Virus record (IMG/VR): IMGVR_UViG_3300030202_000115 | Span: 1-29,047 of that record | DNA length: 29,047 nt | Origin: a virus | Reading direction: 5' to 3' (one strand) | In this document: positions 20,757 to 29,047 of the stretch, piece after piece | Position numbering within the stretch: the first letter of the stretch is position 1 | How the letters are laid out: each line of letters begins with the position of its first letter | Notes under the pieces: model-generated | Databases searched by the model: none | What the model was told of the DNA's origin: nothing | What the model saw: only the letters and a program-made list of their open reading frames with translations | Made by a program: the position numbers and the translations under genes

Positions 20757-20830
20757 TGATAAAATTTAAAATAGGAAGATTAATAGTTCAAATAGGGTGG
20801 AAGAAATTTAAAATAACAGTAAAGATATGA
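20756..20830 (+). CDS. Possible tiny basic peptide
   Basis: A 24-codon ORF (MIKFKIGRLIVQIGWKKF...) exactly bridges the two neighbouring genes by an overlap of one base before and an ATGA overlap after. The neat junctions hint at a real coupled ORF, but 24 codons in AT-rich DNA is weak evidence. Confidence 0.3.
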   Translation: MIKFKIGRLIVQIGWKKFKITVKI

Positions 20831-21177
20831 ATTACGAAGACATATTAGAAAAGCTAGAAGCAATAAGCATAGAACTAGAAAGTTATAGCGACTATCCACA
20901 AGCAGCTAGTAATAATGCGAAAAGAGCAAGAAAATATAAAGAAGAAAACGGAAGCAGTTGCGGTACTAGAGTAGGTTGGACACGTTCAGCACAGTTAGCA
21001 GACAGAAAACCTATCAGTAGAGATACAATCGCAAGAATGGCTTCTTTTAAAAGACACCAACAGCATAAAGACGTTCCTTACTCAGAAGGGTGTGGCGGTT
21101 TAATGTGGGATGCTTGGGGGGGGTCATCAGGTGTAAATTGGGCAATAAATAAACTTAAACAAATAGATAAAAAATAA
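20827..21177 (+). CDS. Conserved Trp/Cys-rich phage virion-associated domain protein
   Basis: A 116-residue protein with a distinctive core: YPQAASNNAKRARKYKEENGSSCGTRVGWTRSAQLADRKPISRDTIARM, then GGLMWDAWGGSSGVNWAINKLKQI. I recognise this pattern as a domain found alone or fused to head proteins of Bacteroidetes phages, but I do not know its function. The portal C-terminus here has a comparable layout (a Trp-rich basic domain with an IYRKEDIIAM motif), so the two may be related modules. Confidence 0.6.
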   Translation: MNYEDILEKLEAISIELESYSDYPQAASNNAKRARKYKEENGSSCGTRVGWTRSAQLADRKPISRDTIARMASFKRHQQHKDVPYSEGCGGLMWDAWGGSSGVNWAINKLKQIDKK

Positions 21178-21178
21178 C

Positions 21179-21628
21179 ATGGCAGATTTAACAACAACAA
21201 TTACAGAAAACGTAGTGCTTAATGGCTCAGTCAGAGGTTCTACAAACACTTTAACAACAACAGGGATAGTAGATGTATTTGAAAGAATTTTAACTTGTAC
21301 ACACTCACAGACTACAACAGTTGCAGTATTTAACTCAACTCCTTATGGTGCAGATGGCGCATTAGATGTAGAGAATTGTAAATACTTAAGAGTTACAAAT
21401 TTAAGTGATGACCAAGATATGAAAGTGGCTTTTGTAACTTCAGCAACTAACTATCAAGTAACAGTTAGGGCAGGGGGTTCGCATATCTTATACCAAGCAG
21501 AAAATTCTTTAATAGGTGAAGCAGATACTACTCCTAACTTTCCTACACTAGAAGATTTAGTTACAGTAGAGGTTAGACCTTCAGCAACAACTGATGTTCA
21601 AGTAGAAGTCTTTGCAGCGTTAGTATAA
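21179..21628 (+). CDS. Hypothetical tail structural protein
   Basis: A 149-residue Thr- and Val-rich, probably all-beta protein (LTTTITENVVLNGSVRGSTNT, LRVTNLSDDQDMKVAFVTSATNYQVTVRAGGSHIL). It looks like a virion beta-sandwich subunit. It lies in the tail block between a conserved domain protein and the HK97 gp10-like protein, with a one-base overlap downstream. Major tail or decoration protein are both possible. Confidence 0.55.
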   Translation: MADLTTTITENVVLNGSVRGSTNTLTTTGIVDVFERILTCTHSQTTTVAVFNSTPYGADGALDVENCKYLRVTNLSDDQDMKVAFVTSATNYQVTVRAGGSHILYQAENSLIGEADTTPNFPTLEDLVTVEVRPSATTDVQVEVFAALV

Positions 21629-22155
21629 TGAATTTACCGTCACTTGAAAGGTACCTAAAGAGCTTTGGAAAACAAGTAGTTAAACAAGCTCAAGGAAACT
21701 TATCTAAAGCAGGTAAGAAGGGAGCTTTGTCAAATTCAATAGACTTCTTTGTTATAAGAAAAGGCGGTACATTAACAGTAAGGTTTAAGATGGCTGCTTA
21801 TGGTGTTTTTGTAGACAAAGGGGTATCAGGTAAAAATGTAAAAAGAAGTTATCTTGATAGAGATGGTAAAACAAAGTCTACACCTTTTAAATATACAACA
21901 AAAGGACCTCCTATTGATATAATTTCAAAGTGGATAAAGAAAAAAGGAATAAAAGGTCATGGAGTAGAAAGAGGCAGGTCTAAAAAAACAGGGCAATATA
22001 TTTCAGGCTTAGCTTATTATATAAGTGCTAAAATAAAAAGTCAGGGAATACAGGGCATTAGTTTTTTTCAAAAACCTATGATGCTTGGAATGAAAACGTT
22101 TAGCAAGAAGTTTGGTAAAGCAATTGCAGAAGACATATTAAATAATATAAAATAA
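21628..22155 (+). CDS. HK97 gp10-like tail completion protein
   Basis: A 175-residue basic protein. The N-terminal helix and the LSNSIDFFVIRKGGTLTVRFKMAAYGVFVDKGVSG segment recall HK97 gp10-type tail-completion proteins, including the YGVFVDKG motif with its conserved aromatic and Gly residues. Later parts are Lys-rich. It is coupled by single-base overlaps on both sides and would act at the head-tail joining point. Confidence 0.55.
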   Translation: MNLPSLERYLKSFGKQVVKQAQGNLSKAGKKGALSNSIDFFVIRKGGTLTVRFKMAAYGVFVDKGVSGKNVKRSYLDRDGKTKSTPFKYTTKGPPIDIISKWIKKKGIKGHGVERGRSKKTGQYISGLAYYISAKIKSQGIQGISFFQKPMMLGMKTFSKKFGKAIAEDILNNIK

Positions 22156-23549
22156 TGGCAACAATAATAGAACAGAAACCGTTATACCCACAAGTACCAG
22201 TTGGGCAAGAGGTGATTTTTGTAGTATCAAATAACACAATAGTATCAGGCTTTACTAATGTTAGATTTATAGCTGATGTTTACATAAGTGCAATAACTCC
22301 TAGTTCAATCAGTACATCAACAATTCCTGCTGCTACTTTTAAAACAACTCCAAACAATGCAGGAGTAGGAATATTTGATTTTAAACAAGTAGTTGAAAAT
22401 TATGTTAGTGCTGATAATATGGCGGCAAATATAAGTTCGTACAAAGGGGCTGCAACTACTGATAATACACCGCACCCTTTACACTTAATAGACAAATATT
22501 CTAGAAATAAAAAAGCTGCTAGATGGCTGACTATTCAATTTAAAACGCAATATACAGACGCAAGTGGTGATATTCAAATAGTAGACTTACAAAATTCAAT
22601 TGACTACCTAATATTTAACGGCTACTTAAAATACTCAGATATTCTTACAATGGGTACAGGTACTACAGCTAACGACTTTGGGTATGATTTAAGTAACTTT
22701 AATTTGTCAAGTAATACAGACAACTTTTTAACTAATGCTCCTGCTACTCAATATGCAAATATAGAAGATTATGGAACACTTGCTTTTTTATCGCCTAATG
22801 ATAATTTAAGTTATATAAGGTTACAATATAAAGACAGTTCAGGAAGTCAAATAGGAACAGAAAATATAAATAGAAGCTATGGTAATGGAGCTTATACAAA
22901 TTTCACTACAAGTGCTGTAATTAGTTTATTATACTTTGGCTGCTTTCCTGCTAACTTACAAAATTGGAGTACAACTTTTCAAGCGTTAGTTTCAGCAGGC
23001 ACAATACAGGGCGGCTCAATAAATGTGGTAGCTTTTAACGATAGCAGTAATAAAATATCTAAACAATACACTATAAACATAAATTGCCCTAACTTAAAAG
23101 GCTACGAAAGTATTAGACTTTGTTGGCTTAATCAATGGGGTGTTTGGGATTATTACACATTTACTCAGAAGTCAATAAGAAGCATATCAACTAAAGGTTC
23201 TACATACGAGCAACTAGCAGGAACTTGGAACGAAGCAGCTTACAGAGTAGATAGTTACAAAGGCGGTAAGAAAACCTTTAGGGTAAACGCTACAGAAAAA
23301 ATAACAATGAATTCAGACTTTGTAAGCGAAAGTGAAAATGATATGTTTGAAGAATTGATAAACAGTCCTGAAGTTTATATTTTAGATGGTTACCAAACAG
23401 ACGCAACATCTTCAGCACTTAACCAATATGTAAAACCTGTAAGGCTTACAACTTCTAGCTTTGTAAAAAAGACAGTAGCAAACGACAAACTAATTCAATA
23501 CACTTTTGAAGTAGAAAAGAGTAAAACACTAAGAACACAATCAGTATAA
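22155..23549 (+). CDS. Tail protein (distal-tail-like)
   Basis: A 464-residue beta-rich virion protein (IEQKPLYPQVPVGQEVIFVVSNN; later NLKGYESIRLCWLNQWGVWDYYTFTQKSIRSI, and GGKKTFRVNATEKITMNSDFVSESENDMFEELINSPEVYIL). The LCWLNQWGVWDYYTF region and the pair of segments near the C-terminus are typical of a large tail-tip protein family in Bacteroidetes phages. It is followed by a larger tail protein with overlapping stop and start codons. Confidence 0.6.
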   Translation: MATIIEQKPLYPQVPVGQEVIFVVSNNTIVSGFTNVRFIADVYISAITPSSISTSTIPAATFKTTPNNAGVGIFDFKQVVENYVSADNMAANISSYKGAATTDNTPHPLHLIDKYSRNKKAARWLTIQFKTQYTDASGDIQIVDLQNSIDYLIFNGYLKYSDILTMGTGTTANDFGYDLSNFNLSSNTDNFLTNAPATQYANIEDYGTLAFLSPNDNLSYIRLQYKDSSGSQIGTENINRSYGNGAYTNFTTSAVISLLYFGCFPANLQNWSTTFQALVSAGTIQGGSINVVAFNDSSNKISKQYTININCPNLKGYESIRLCWLNQWGVWDYYTFTQKSIRSISTKGSTYEQLAGTWNEAAYRVDSYKGGKKTFRVNATEKITMNSDFVSESENDMFEELINSPEVYILDGYQTDATSSALNQYVKPVRLTTSSFVKKTVANDKLIQYTFEVEKSKTLRTQSV

Positions 23550-26230
23550 TGTCAGTACAACTAATAGTATTTCCACAATATTTTGATGGCACGACACCGT
23601 TAAGCTCACCATCCAATGAATTAGTAGTTGATGGAATTAATTTTAATCAAGTTAATACTTCTACTTCAACTCAAAGCGTTTCTGGTGCTTTGCCTCAATC
23701 ATTTGTAAATACTTATTCTATTGGTTCATTTTCTCTTTTTGCTGTTAATACTTGGTATCGTTTTAGCGGTGTAGCAAGTGAAATAACGCAAAGTTCTGGT
23801 TCTTTAGCAATACCAATTAATACAGGTATAGTACAAAGGCTATCTAACTTAACTTATGGGGCAACTTACGTTTTAACATTAAACGTAAATTCTAACACAA
23901 CACAATTTACAGTTTATCAATATAAAGGCAATCAATTAATAAGCTCGCACATAATAACAGGAACAGGCTTAAAGACTGTATCGTTTAATGCAAATTCAAC
24001 TGCTGACGTGATAGTAATTTACAGCGTAACTTCAGTTGTAGGAATAGCAGACGTTTCTTGTGTTTTATCTACATCAACACCAAGCGGAATATTTACAGAT
24101 TTAAGCAACGGACAAGTTATTTGCGACCTTTACGAAGACGAGGACATCCCTTTAAGTCTTAGTGTAGATGATTTTAAAAATGTAGCTGAAAAAGTGCAGT
24201 CATATTCTAAGGCTTTTAACTTACCAGCAACTAAAAGAAACAATCAAATCTTTGACAATATTTTTGAAATAACGAGAACTGATACTGGGCTTAACTTTAA
24301 TCCTTATAAAAGAACTAAAGCAATTTTAAAACAAGACGGCTTTTTATTATTTGAAGGCTATTTAAGAATGCTTGATATATCAGACAAGTCAGGAGAAATA
24401 AGCTACAATGTAAACTTATATTCTGAAGTAGTTGCGTTAGCTGATGTCTTAGGAGATAGAGCATTTTCTGAATTAGACTTTACAGAATTAACTCACGACT
24501 ATAACAAGACTAATATTAAAAATAGTTGGAATGACTCAGGAACAGGAATAACTTATACTAACGCTAGCACTTCAGGTTTTAGAAATGCTTATAGCACCGT
24601 CAAATATCCTTTTGTAGATTGGACGCATGAAATACTAATAGGCGGTTCAACAGGAACAGCCGCTATAAGTGGTCATCCTGAATACACAGACTTAGGGCAA
24701 ATCTTTAGACCTTTTATAAATATAAAGTATTTAATAGATAGGATATTTCAAGCAGTACCTTTTACTTACGAAAGTGAATTCTTTGACACAGACGATTTTC
24801 AAAAGTTGTATATGGACTTCAATTGGGGTGCTGAAAATTCGCCTGTAGAAATAGATAACACGCTATATAGTGCAATTTATTGGTATAATCAAGGTACTGG
24901 AGGTGTAGCGAATACTGCAACTACATCTTACAGTAATATGATATTAAATTCAATTGCTCCTGCTCCTTACTCGGCTTTACCACCTAATTATGATACAAGT
25001 ACTCATATAATAACATCAACTGTAGTAAATGAAACTTACGACATAGTTTACAGTTACTATATATTTAATACAGATAGCTCGCCCAGAACAGTAGAATGTC
25101 AATGGCTGTATAATTCAACACCAATTAACTATTCAGGAGTTGTAACAATAGCAGCAGGTGACTTTTTTAATTATACAGGGAATTTTACAAGAACAATGAC
25201 AACTGTAGGAGATACTTTACAAGTACAGTTCAAAGCATCTGTAGGCGGTGTAGTAAATCAAATGCAGTCAAACCTTTGGTCAGCTACAGTTAATTTTAAT
25301 GTAGGAGTAGCAGCTGTAACTAATAATACTATCCTTCAAACGCTAAGAGGTGAACTTGGTCAATGGGAGTTCTTAAAAGGATTAATGACAATGTTTAATT
25401 TAGTTACTTTGCCTGATGAGGACAATCCTAGTAATATAAAGATAGAGCCTTATTCAGATATATTTATAAACAACCCTAATAGTAAAGAGTTAGATTGGAC
25501 GGAAAAAATAGATGTTACAGAAATGAAACTTGTGCCTTTAACCGATTTAAACAAAAAAACTATTTTTAAGTTTGTAGAAGACGAGGATGATTACGCTTTT
25601 ATGACATATAAAAGAGGAACTAATCATTTATACGGAAGTAAAAAATATGACGCTTCAGAGTTTACAATTTTAGCAGGAGAAGATGAAGTAGTTGCAGAAC
25701 CTTTTGCAGCTACAATTATAAAACCTTTAGAAACTATATACCCTGATTTAGTAACACCTGCTATTTATTCTATGAATGAAGACGAAACTTCAGAAGGCTT
25801 TGAAAATAGTCCTAGAATAATGTATAACAATGGCATAAAACCAACAGTTGATTCTTATTTTATTCCTGAGCAAAATGGATTAGCTTCAGAAAACCTTTAC
25901 AGCTTTTTACAATTTAGTCATTTCTCTGCTGTATCGCCACAAAGTGCGCCAAGTGTTAGAGACTTTCATTTTGGCGAATGTCAGCTAATAGGGGGCGTAG
26001 GCTCGCCTGTAAACGATAATTTATTTAATCTATATTGGTTACCTTATTACTCAGAGCTTTACAATCCTGATACTAGGATAATGACACTTAAAGTAAATTT
26101 AAGTCCTTCTGATATTAATACGTTTAAATTTAACGATACAGTATTTATTAAAAACAGAACCTTTAGAGTAAACAAAATAGACTACAAACCAAACGACTTA
26201 GCAACTGTAGAATTTATACTTATACCGTAA
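23549..26230 (+). CDS. Large tail/baseplate protein
   Basis: The largest gene, 893 residues. An N-terminal beta-rich region (1-190) resembles a carbohydrate-binding sandwich. From about residue 195 (FTDLSNGQVICDLYEDEDIPLSLSVDDFKNVAEKVQSYSKAFNLP) it has the features of a tail-tip/Tal-like hub protein, with a further segment NTILQTLRGELGQWEFLKGLMTMFNLV near 590-620. The C-terminus is mainly beta strands. Likely to form the tail tip that contacts the host. Start and stop overlap its neighbours by one base. Confidence 0.6.
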   Translation: MSVQLIVFPQYFDGTTPLSSPSNELVVDGINFNQVNTSTSTQSVSGALPQSFVNTYSIGSFSLFAVNTWYRFSGVASEITQSSGSLAIPINTGIVQRLSNLTYGATYVLTLNVNSNTTQFTVYQYKGNQLISSHIITGTGLKTVSFNANSTADVIVIYSVTSVVGIADVSCVLSTSTPSGIFTDLSNGQVICDLYEDEDIPLSLSVDDFKNVAEKVQSYSKAFNLPATKRNNQIFDNIFEITRTDTGLNFNPYKRTKAILKQDGFLLFEGYLRMLDISDKSGEISYNVNLYSEVVALADVLGDRAFSELDFTELTHDYNKTNIKNSWNDSGTGITYTNASTSGFRNAYSTVKYPFVDWTHEILIGGSTGTAAISGHPEYTDLGQIFRPFINIKYLIDRIFQAVPFTYESEFFDTDDFQKLYMDFNWGAENSPVEIDNTLYSAIYWYNQGTGGVANTATTSYSNMILNSIAPAPYSALPPNYDTSTHIITSTVVNETYDIVYSYYIFNTDSSPRTVECQWLYNSTPINYSGVVTIAAGDFFNYTGNFTRTMTTVGDTLQVQFKASVGGVVNQMQSNLWSATVNFNVGVAAVTNNTILQTLRGELGQWEFLKGLMTMFNLVTLPDEDNPSNIKIEPYSDIFINNPNSKELDWTEKIDVTEMKLVPLTDLNKKTIFKFVEDEDDYAFMTYKRGTNHLYGSKKYDASEFTILAGEDEVVAEPFAATIIKPLETIYPDLVTPAIYSMNEDETSEGFENSPRIMYNNGIKPTVDSYFIPEQNGLASENLYSFLQFSHFSAVSPQSAPSVRDFHFGECQLIGGVGSPVNDNLFNLYWLPYYSELYNPDTRIMTLKVNLSPSDINTFKFNDTVFIKNRTFRVNKIDYKPNDLATVEFILIP

Positions 26231-27084
26231 TGAGCAAAATACCAACAATACCATATTTAACAGGCTTTGACGTAAAGCCATCTATTACTTCACCTACAGG
26301 TGTTGTAACTTTTACTGATGGAGCTAACGACATAATACCTAATCAATTACAATGCGAGGCTTACGGATATACTTATAACAAAGCAGATGGAACTTGCTCA
26401 ATATTTAGGTTTAACTCAAATTTAGATAGGAGCTTTAGCAACGTAACTAATAAATTACAGGGCGCAGGAAATACAACTGAAACAGGAACGAACAATACTT
26501 ATATAATAGGTGAAAACAATACCGTAAGAGGTTTATCTAGAAACAATATAGTAGTCGGAAATAATAACGAAATAGCAAACGGAGTAAACAACGCAAATGT
26601 CTATGGAACGAACGGAGAAGCTACAGCCGATAACTGTATTGTCTTAGGGGGTAACTTAGCTACAGACTTGTTAGGCGAAAGGCAAAGCATTCAAGTAATA
26701 TACGGAATACAAACTACCAACGGAACTAATACTATAAGTTATTTAAATAATACAACTGATAAACTCTTAGCAGTACCTGAAAACGCTGTTATGTATTTTC
26801 ATGCAGACGTTATAGCTGTAAGAGTAGGAGGAACAGGTGCAGGTAACTTAGGAGACTATGCAAGTTGGGTAGAAAGGGGAGTTATAATAAATGAAAGCGG
26901 TACGCTTAGTGTAAGTAGAGAAAGAGACGCAATAAAAAGCAATGGAACGGTATCTAATTGGCAACCAACAGGAATAGCATCAGGAACTAACTTTGCTATG
27001 CGAGTAAGGGGCGCAACAAACGTAACAATAGAATGGTGTAGCAATATAACATTCACACAAATTAAAACAGGAGTAGCACTTTAA
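26230..27084 (+). CDS. Tail fibre with YadA-head-like repeats
   Basis: A 284-residue protein. Residues about 85-135 contain short NNT/NNN repeats (NTYIIGENNTVRG, NNIVVGNNNEIANG, NNANVYGTNGEA), the left-handed beta-roll pattern of trimeric YadA-like heads, which in phages form adhesive fibres. The C-terminal half (from ATDLLGERQSIQV on) is a separate beta-rich domain that may fold as the trimer tip. It overlaps the previous gene by one base. Receptor binding is inferred. Confidence 0.6.
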   Translation: MSKIPTIPYLTGFDVKPSITSPTGVVTFTDGANDIIPNQLQCEAYGYTYNKADGTCSIFRFNSNLDRSFSNVTNKLQGAGNTTETGTNNTYIIGENNTVRGLSRNNIVVGNNNEIANGVNNANVYGTNGEATADNCIVLGGNLATDLLGERQSIQVIYGIQTTNGTNTISYLNNTTDKLLAVPENAVMYFHADVIAVRVGGTGAGNLGDYASWVERGVIINESGTLSVSRERDAIKSNGTVSNWQPTGIASGTNFAMRVRGATNVTIEWCSNITFTQIKTGVAL

Positions 27085-27095
27085 AAAATATAGTT

Positions 27096-28697
27096 ATGGC
27101 AAACATGAATGAAAATATAAATATAAACGTCAACTCAAATGTTGGAGATGTTGCAAAAGACACAAAAAATGCAGCCGCTGAGTTTAAAGTTATGGGCGTT
27201 TCTCTTAATGGAATAAAAAAAGGTTTTGCTTCAGCAGCAACAACTGCAAAGGGAATGTTTGGCTCAATCAAAGCTGGTATAATTTCTTCTGGAGTTGGTG
27301 CATTTGTAGTTTTAGTTGGTTCTTTAATTGCTTACTTTAAAAGTACTAAAGATGGTGCTGAAAAGTTAGAAAGAGCAATGGCAGGTTTTGGCGCAGTAAT
27401 TAGTGTTATTACTGATAGACTATCAGGTTTTGGCGAAGTAATAGTTAGTGCTTTTGAAAACCCACAACAAGCAATAGCTGATTTATGGGAAGCTATAAAG
27501 ACAAACCTACTTAATAGAGTTCAGGGGATTATTGATGCCTTTGGATATTTAGGAAAAACTATACAATCTGCTTTAAGTTTTGACTGGGATGAAATGAAGG
27601 AAAACGCTGCAGGGTTTGGCGAAAGTATAGTACAAGTAGCAACAGGAGTAGATGACTTAACGGGTAAAATGGCTGCAGGGTTTAAGTCTTTAGGTGAGGA
27701 AATAAACAATGACGTAGCTGCTGCAATGAAATTAAAGAAATTGACGCAAGAGTTAAGAGACGAAGAGAGAGAGTTTAACAAAGTAAGAGCACAGACAAGA
27801 CAAGAAATACAAAAAGCTAGACTTGATGCTTTAGATGAAAGTAAAACAGCTGAAGAAAGACTTGCAGCACTACAAAAAGCAAATGAATTAGAGTTAAAGA
27901 CTACAGAAGATGTTTTGGAAATGCAAAGGCGAAAAATTGAAATTCAAAAGGAAACAATGGCTTTGTCTGAAAATATGGCTGAAGATTTAGACGAACTTGC
28001 AAATTTAGAAGTTGAATTAATAAACTTGCAGACTTCATCTTTTCAAACTCAGAAACGACTTGCTACTGAAATGGAGACTTTGACAAATGAAATAGCAGCC
28101 AACAAAAAAGCAAAAGAAAAAGAAGAAGCAGATGACAAAGCTCAAAAAGAAAAAGATAGAATAGCAACAGAAAAATTAAATTTACAAGCATGGGAAGATT
28201 ATAAATTAAAAAGAATAAAAGGAGAAACAGACGCAGAATTTAAAATAAGAATAGACGCAGCAAAAAAACTTGAGAAAGCAAAACAAGACCTGATTGGAAT
28301 GGGCTTTGCAGCAGCAGAACAACTAGCAGGAAAAAGTGAAGCAGCACAAAAAGCAGTAGCCGTAGCAAAGACTATTTTTAACACTCAACAGGGGATAATG
28401 AACGCAATGGCAAATGTTCCTGCACCTTTTAACATAGCTCAAGCTGTTGCAACGGGAGTAATGGGTGCAACTTCTATTCAAAAAATTCTATCTACAAGTT
28501 CTGAAGGTGGAGGTGCAGGCGGCGGTTCTGTTTCAGCACCTACAACACCTGCTACACCTGCACCACAAATGATGTCAGGAGCTTTTGACTTGTCAGGCGG
28601 ATTAGAACCTGAACCAACTAGAGCTTATGTTGTAACGGACGAAATGACTAATAGTCAGAACCAATTAGCTAATATTAGACGTAGGGCTACAATATAG
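27096..28697 (+). CDS. Tape measure protein
   Basis: A 533-residue protein. A hydrophobic stretch near residues 62-85 (IISSGVGAFVVLVGSLIAYF), a second weakly hydrophobic region at 130-160, and a long coiled-coil (about 215-400, with LQKANELELKTTEDVLEMQRRKIEIQKETM) are typical of phage tape measures. The C-terminus has Gly/Ala/Pro-rich sequence (SSEGGGAGGGSVSAPTTPATPAP). The helical length suggests a tail of roughly 80 nm (about 0.15 nm per residue). Unusually, it follows the fibre genes and lies 7 kb from the chaperone. Confidence 0.75.
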   Translation: MANMNENININVNSNVGDVAKDTKNAAAEFKVMGVSLNGIKKGFASAATTAKGMFGSIKAGIISSGVGAFVVLVGSLIAYFKSTKDGAEKLERAMAGFGAVISVITDRLSGFGEVIVSAFENPQQAIADLWEAIKTNLLNRVQGIIDAFGYLGKTIQSALSFDWDEMKENAAGFGESIVQVATGVDDLTGKMAAGFKSLGEEINNDVAAAMKLKKLTQELRDEEREFNKVRAQTRQEIQKARLDALDESKTAEERLAALQKANELELKTTEDVLEMQRRKIEIQKETMALSENMAEDLDELANLEVELINLQTSSFQTQKRLATEMETLTNEIAANKKAKEKEEADDKAQKEKDRIATEKLNLQAWEDYKLKRIKGETDAEFKIRIDAAKKLEKAKQDLIGMGFAAAEQLAGKSEAAQKAVAVAKTIFNTQQGIMNAMANVPAPFNIAQAVATGVMGATSIQKILSTSSEGGGAGGGSVSAPTTPATPAPQMMSGAFDLSGGLEPEPTRAYVVTDEMTNSQNQLANIRRRATI

Positions 28698-28868
28698 CTA
28701 TTAAGTGTTTTAAAGCGTTCTAAGGCGTTTTTAATCACTTATAGTATATTACTATTAAAAACAATATAAAATTAAAACACTAGATATAGACTAGCCAACT
28801 TAAAAATATTATGTTAAATAACAAAAAAACAAAAATCAAATAAAAATTAATTAAATATATTATATAAT
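28698..28868. other. Intergenic region before head protease
   Basis: A 171-base gap. It starts with a long hairpin: TAAGTG (28702-28707) pairs with CACTTA (28736-28741) and the inner parts extend it with two mismatches. AGTGTTTTAA (28704-28713) can instead pair with TTAAAACACT (28772-28781), a perfect 10-base match, so two folds compete. No U-tract is obvious. The region ends with a TATA-rich sequence related to the TCTATTATATA motif. A packaging or processing site is possible. Confidence 0.5.
28856..28868 (+). promoter_or_regulatory. Weak copy of the TATTATATAA motif before the head protease
   Basis: TATATTATATAAT lies directly before the ATG at 28869 and shares TATTATATAA with the perfect copies at 3061 and 19429 but lacks the leading TC. 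It is consistent with a weaker late promoter; AT-rich DNA makes chance similarity possible. Confidence 0.35.
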
Positions 28869-29047
28869 ATGCCTTGCGAAAAATGTGAAAACGGGAAATA
28901 TAAATGGGGTAAGACGGGAAGCTGTACTTACGATTCAGTTGCTGAATGTGAAGAAGCAAACAAAGACTATTACGAAAAAACTACATCTATTGTTGAGTTA
29001 GTAATTTCTGACGATTCAGAAGAACTAGCTATTGACGCAATTAGTTT
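28869..29047 (+). CDS. XkdF-like head protease (5' part; continues at base 1)
   Basis: ATG at 28869 opens MPCEKCENGKYKWGKTGSC, a Cys-rich start with CxxC that may bind zinc, followed by a Glu/Asp-rich stretch. The frame runs to the end of the window and continues from base 2 after the 99-base overlap, giving a 237-residue protein in total (80 bases before the join plus 634 after). See the entry at 1-634 for domain and function. Confidence 0.75.
   Translation, partial: MPCEKCENGKYKWGKTGSCTYDSVAECEEANKDYYEKTTSIVELVISDDSEELAIDAIS
28949..29047. repeat. Terminal direct repeat (right copy)
   Basis: Identical to bases 1-99. Duplicate of the left copy; the non-redundant genome is therefore 1-28948. 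Confidence 0.97.

Noticed and set aside
1-29047. CRISPR array, insertion sequence or transposase
   Set aside because: No regularly spaced repeats and no transposase-like protein were seen on either strand.

Overview
The window is a complete phage genome read as a linear string. Bases 1-99 are repeated exactly at 28949-29047, so the molecule closes into a circle of about 28,948 bp, and the head-protease gene runs across the join. Every supported gene is on the + strand. The DNA is AT-rich. Start codons are preceded by A-rich stretches rather than Shine-Dalgarno boxes, and one intergenic promoter matches the Bacteroidetes consensus (TTTG-N20-TAnnTTTG). Together with the gene families, this points to a tailed phage (probably siphovirus-like, with a short tape measure) of a Flavobacteria/Bacteroidetes host. 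There is no integrase, DNA polymerase, primase or helicase, so it must lean on host replication.

Layout, starting from the join: XkdF-like head protease (28869 to 634), acidic scaffold-like protein, major capsid protein, a tail-tube-like protein, small structural proteins including a LamG-like protein, a large portal protein with a C-terminal extension, a neck protein, then a lysis-type cluster (tiny membrane proteins, a DUF5675 protein, a holin-like protein) and a calcineurin-type phosphoesterase (to 8799). A 270-base non-coding region follows. It holds a host-type promoter and a short structured RNA or leader ending in a terminator. It opens the early/replication block (9072-15768): small unknown proteins, a possible annealing protein, an SSB-like protein, a DnaA-domain-IV-like protein, a winged-helix initiator-like protein, NinG, a sigma-70-like protein, DUF3310 and small zinc or HTH proteins.

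Next comes a DNA-modification and packaging block (15801-19413): a ParB-like protein, two tandem Mom-like GNAT proteins, and the small and large terminase subunits. The tail block (19446-28697) has a tail-assembly chaperone with a -1 frameshift site, tail completion proteins, large tail/receptor proteins, a YadA-head-like fibre and the tape measure.

The most striking signal is in 16373-17852. Each of the two paralogous Mom-like genes is followed directly by a tRNA-like RNA whose 5' acceptor strand overlaps the end of the gene, including the stop codon in both cases. The first RNA is a 48-nt mini-tRNA: a 7-bp acceptor stem, a canonical T arm, and a tiny hairpin in place of the D and anticodon arms. 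It carries the alanine signature G3:U70 plus A73. The second is a degenerate 72-nt cloverleaf with glycine identity features (G1-C72, C2-G71, U73, anticodon UCC). It lacks the D-loop GG and has TGC in the T loop, like the non-ribosomal peptidoglycan tRNA-Gly of staphylococci. My hypothesis is that these are aminoacyl donors for Mom-like DNA modification, since Mu Mom adds a glycinamide-like carbamoylmethyl group to adenine.

A second theme is regulation. A motif close to TTTCTATTATATAACAGA lies just before the structural, packaging and tail blocks but not before the early block. A sigma-like protein is encoded in the early block, which suggests a host-promoter to phage-sigma to late-promoter cascade.
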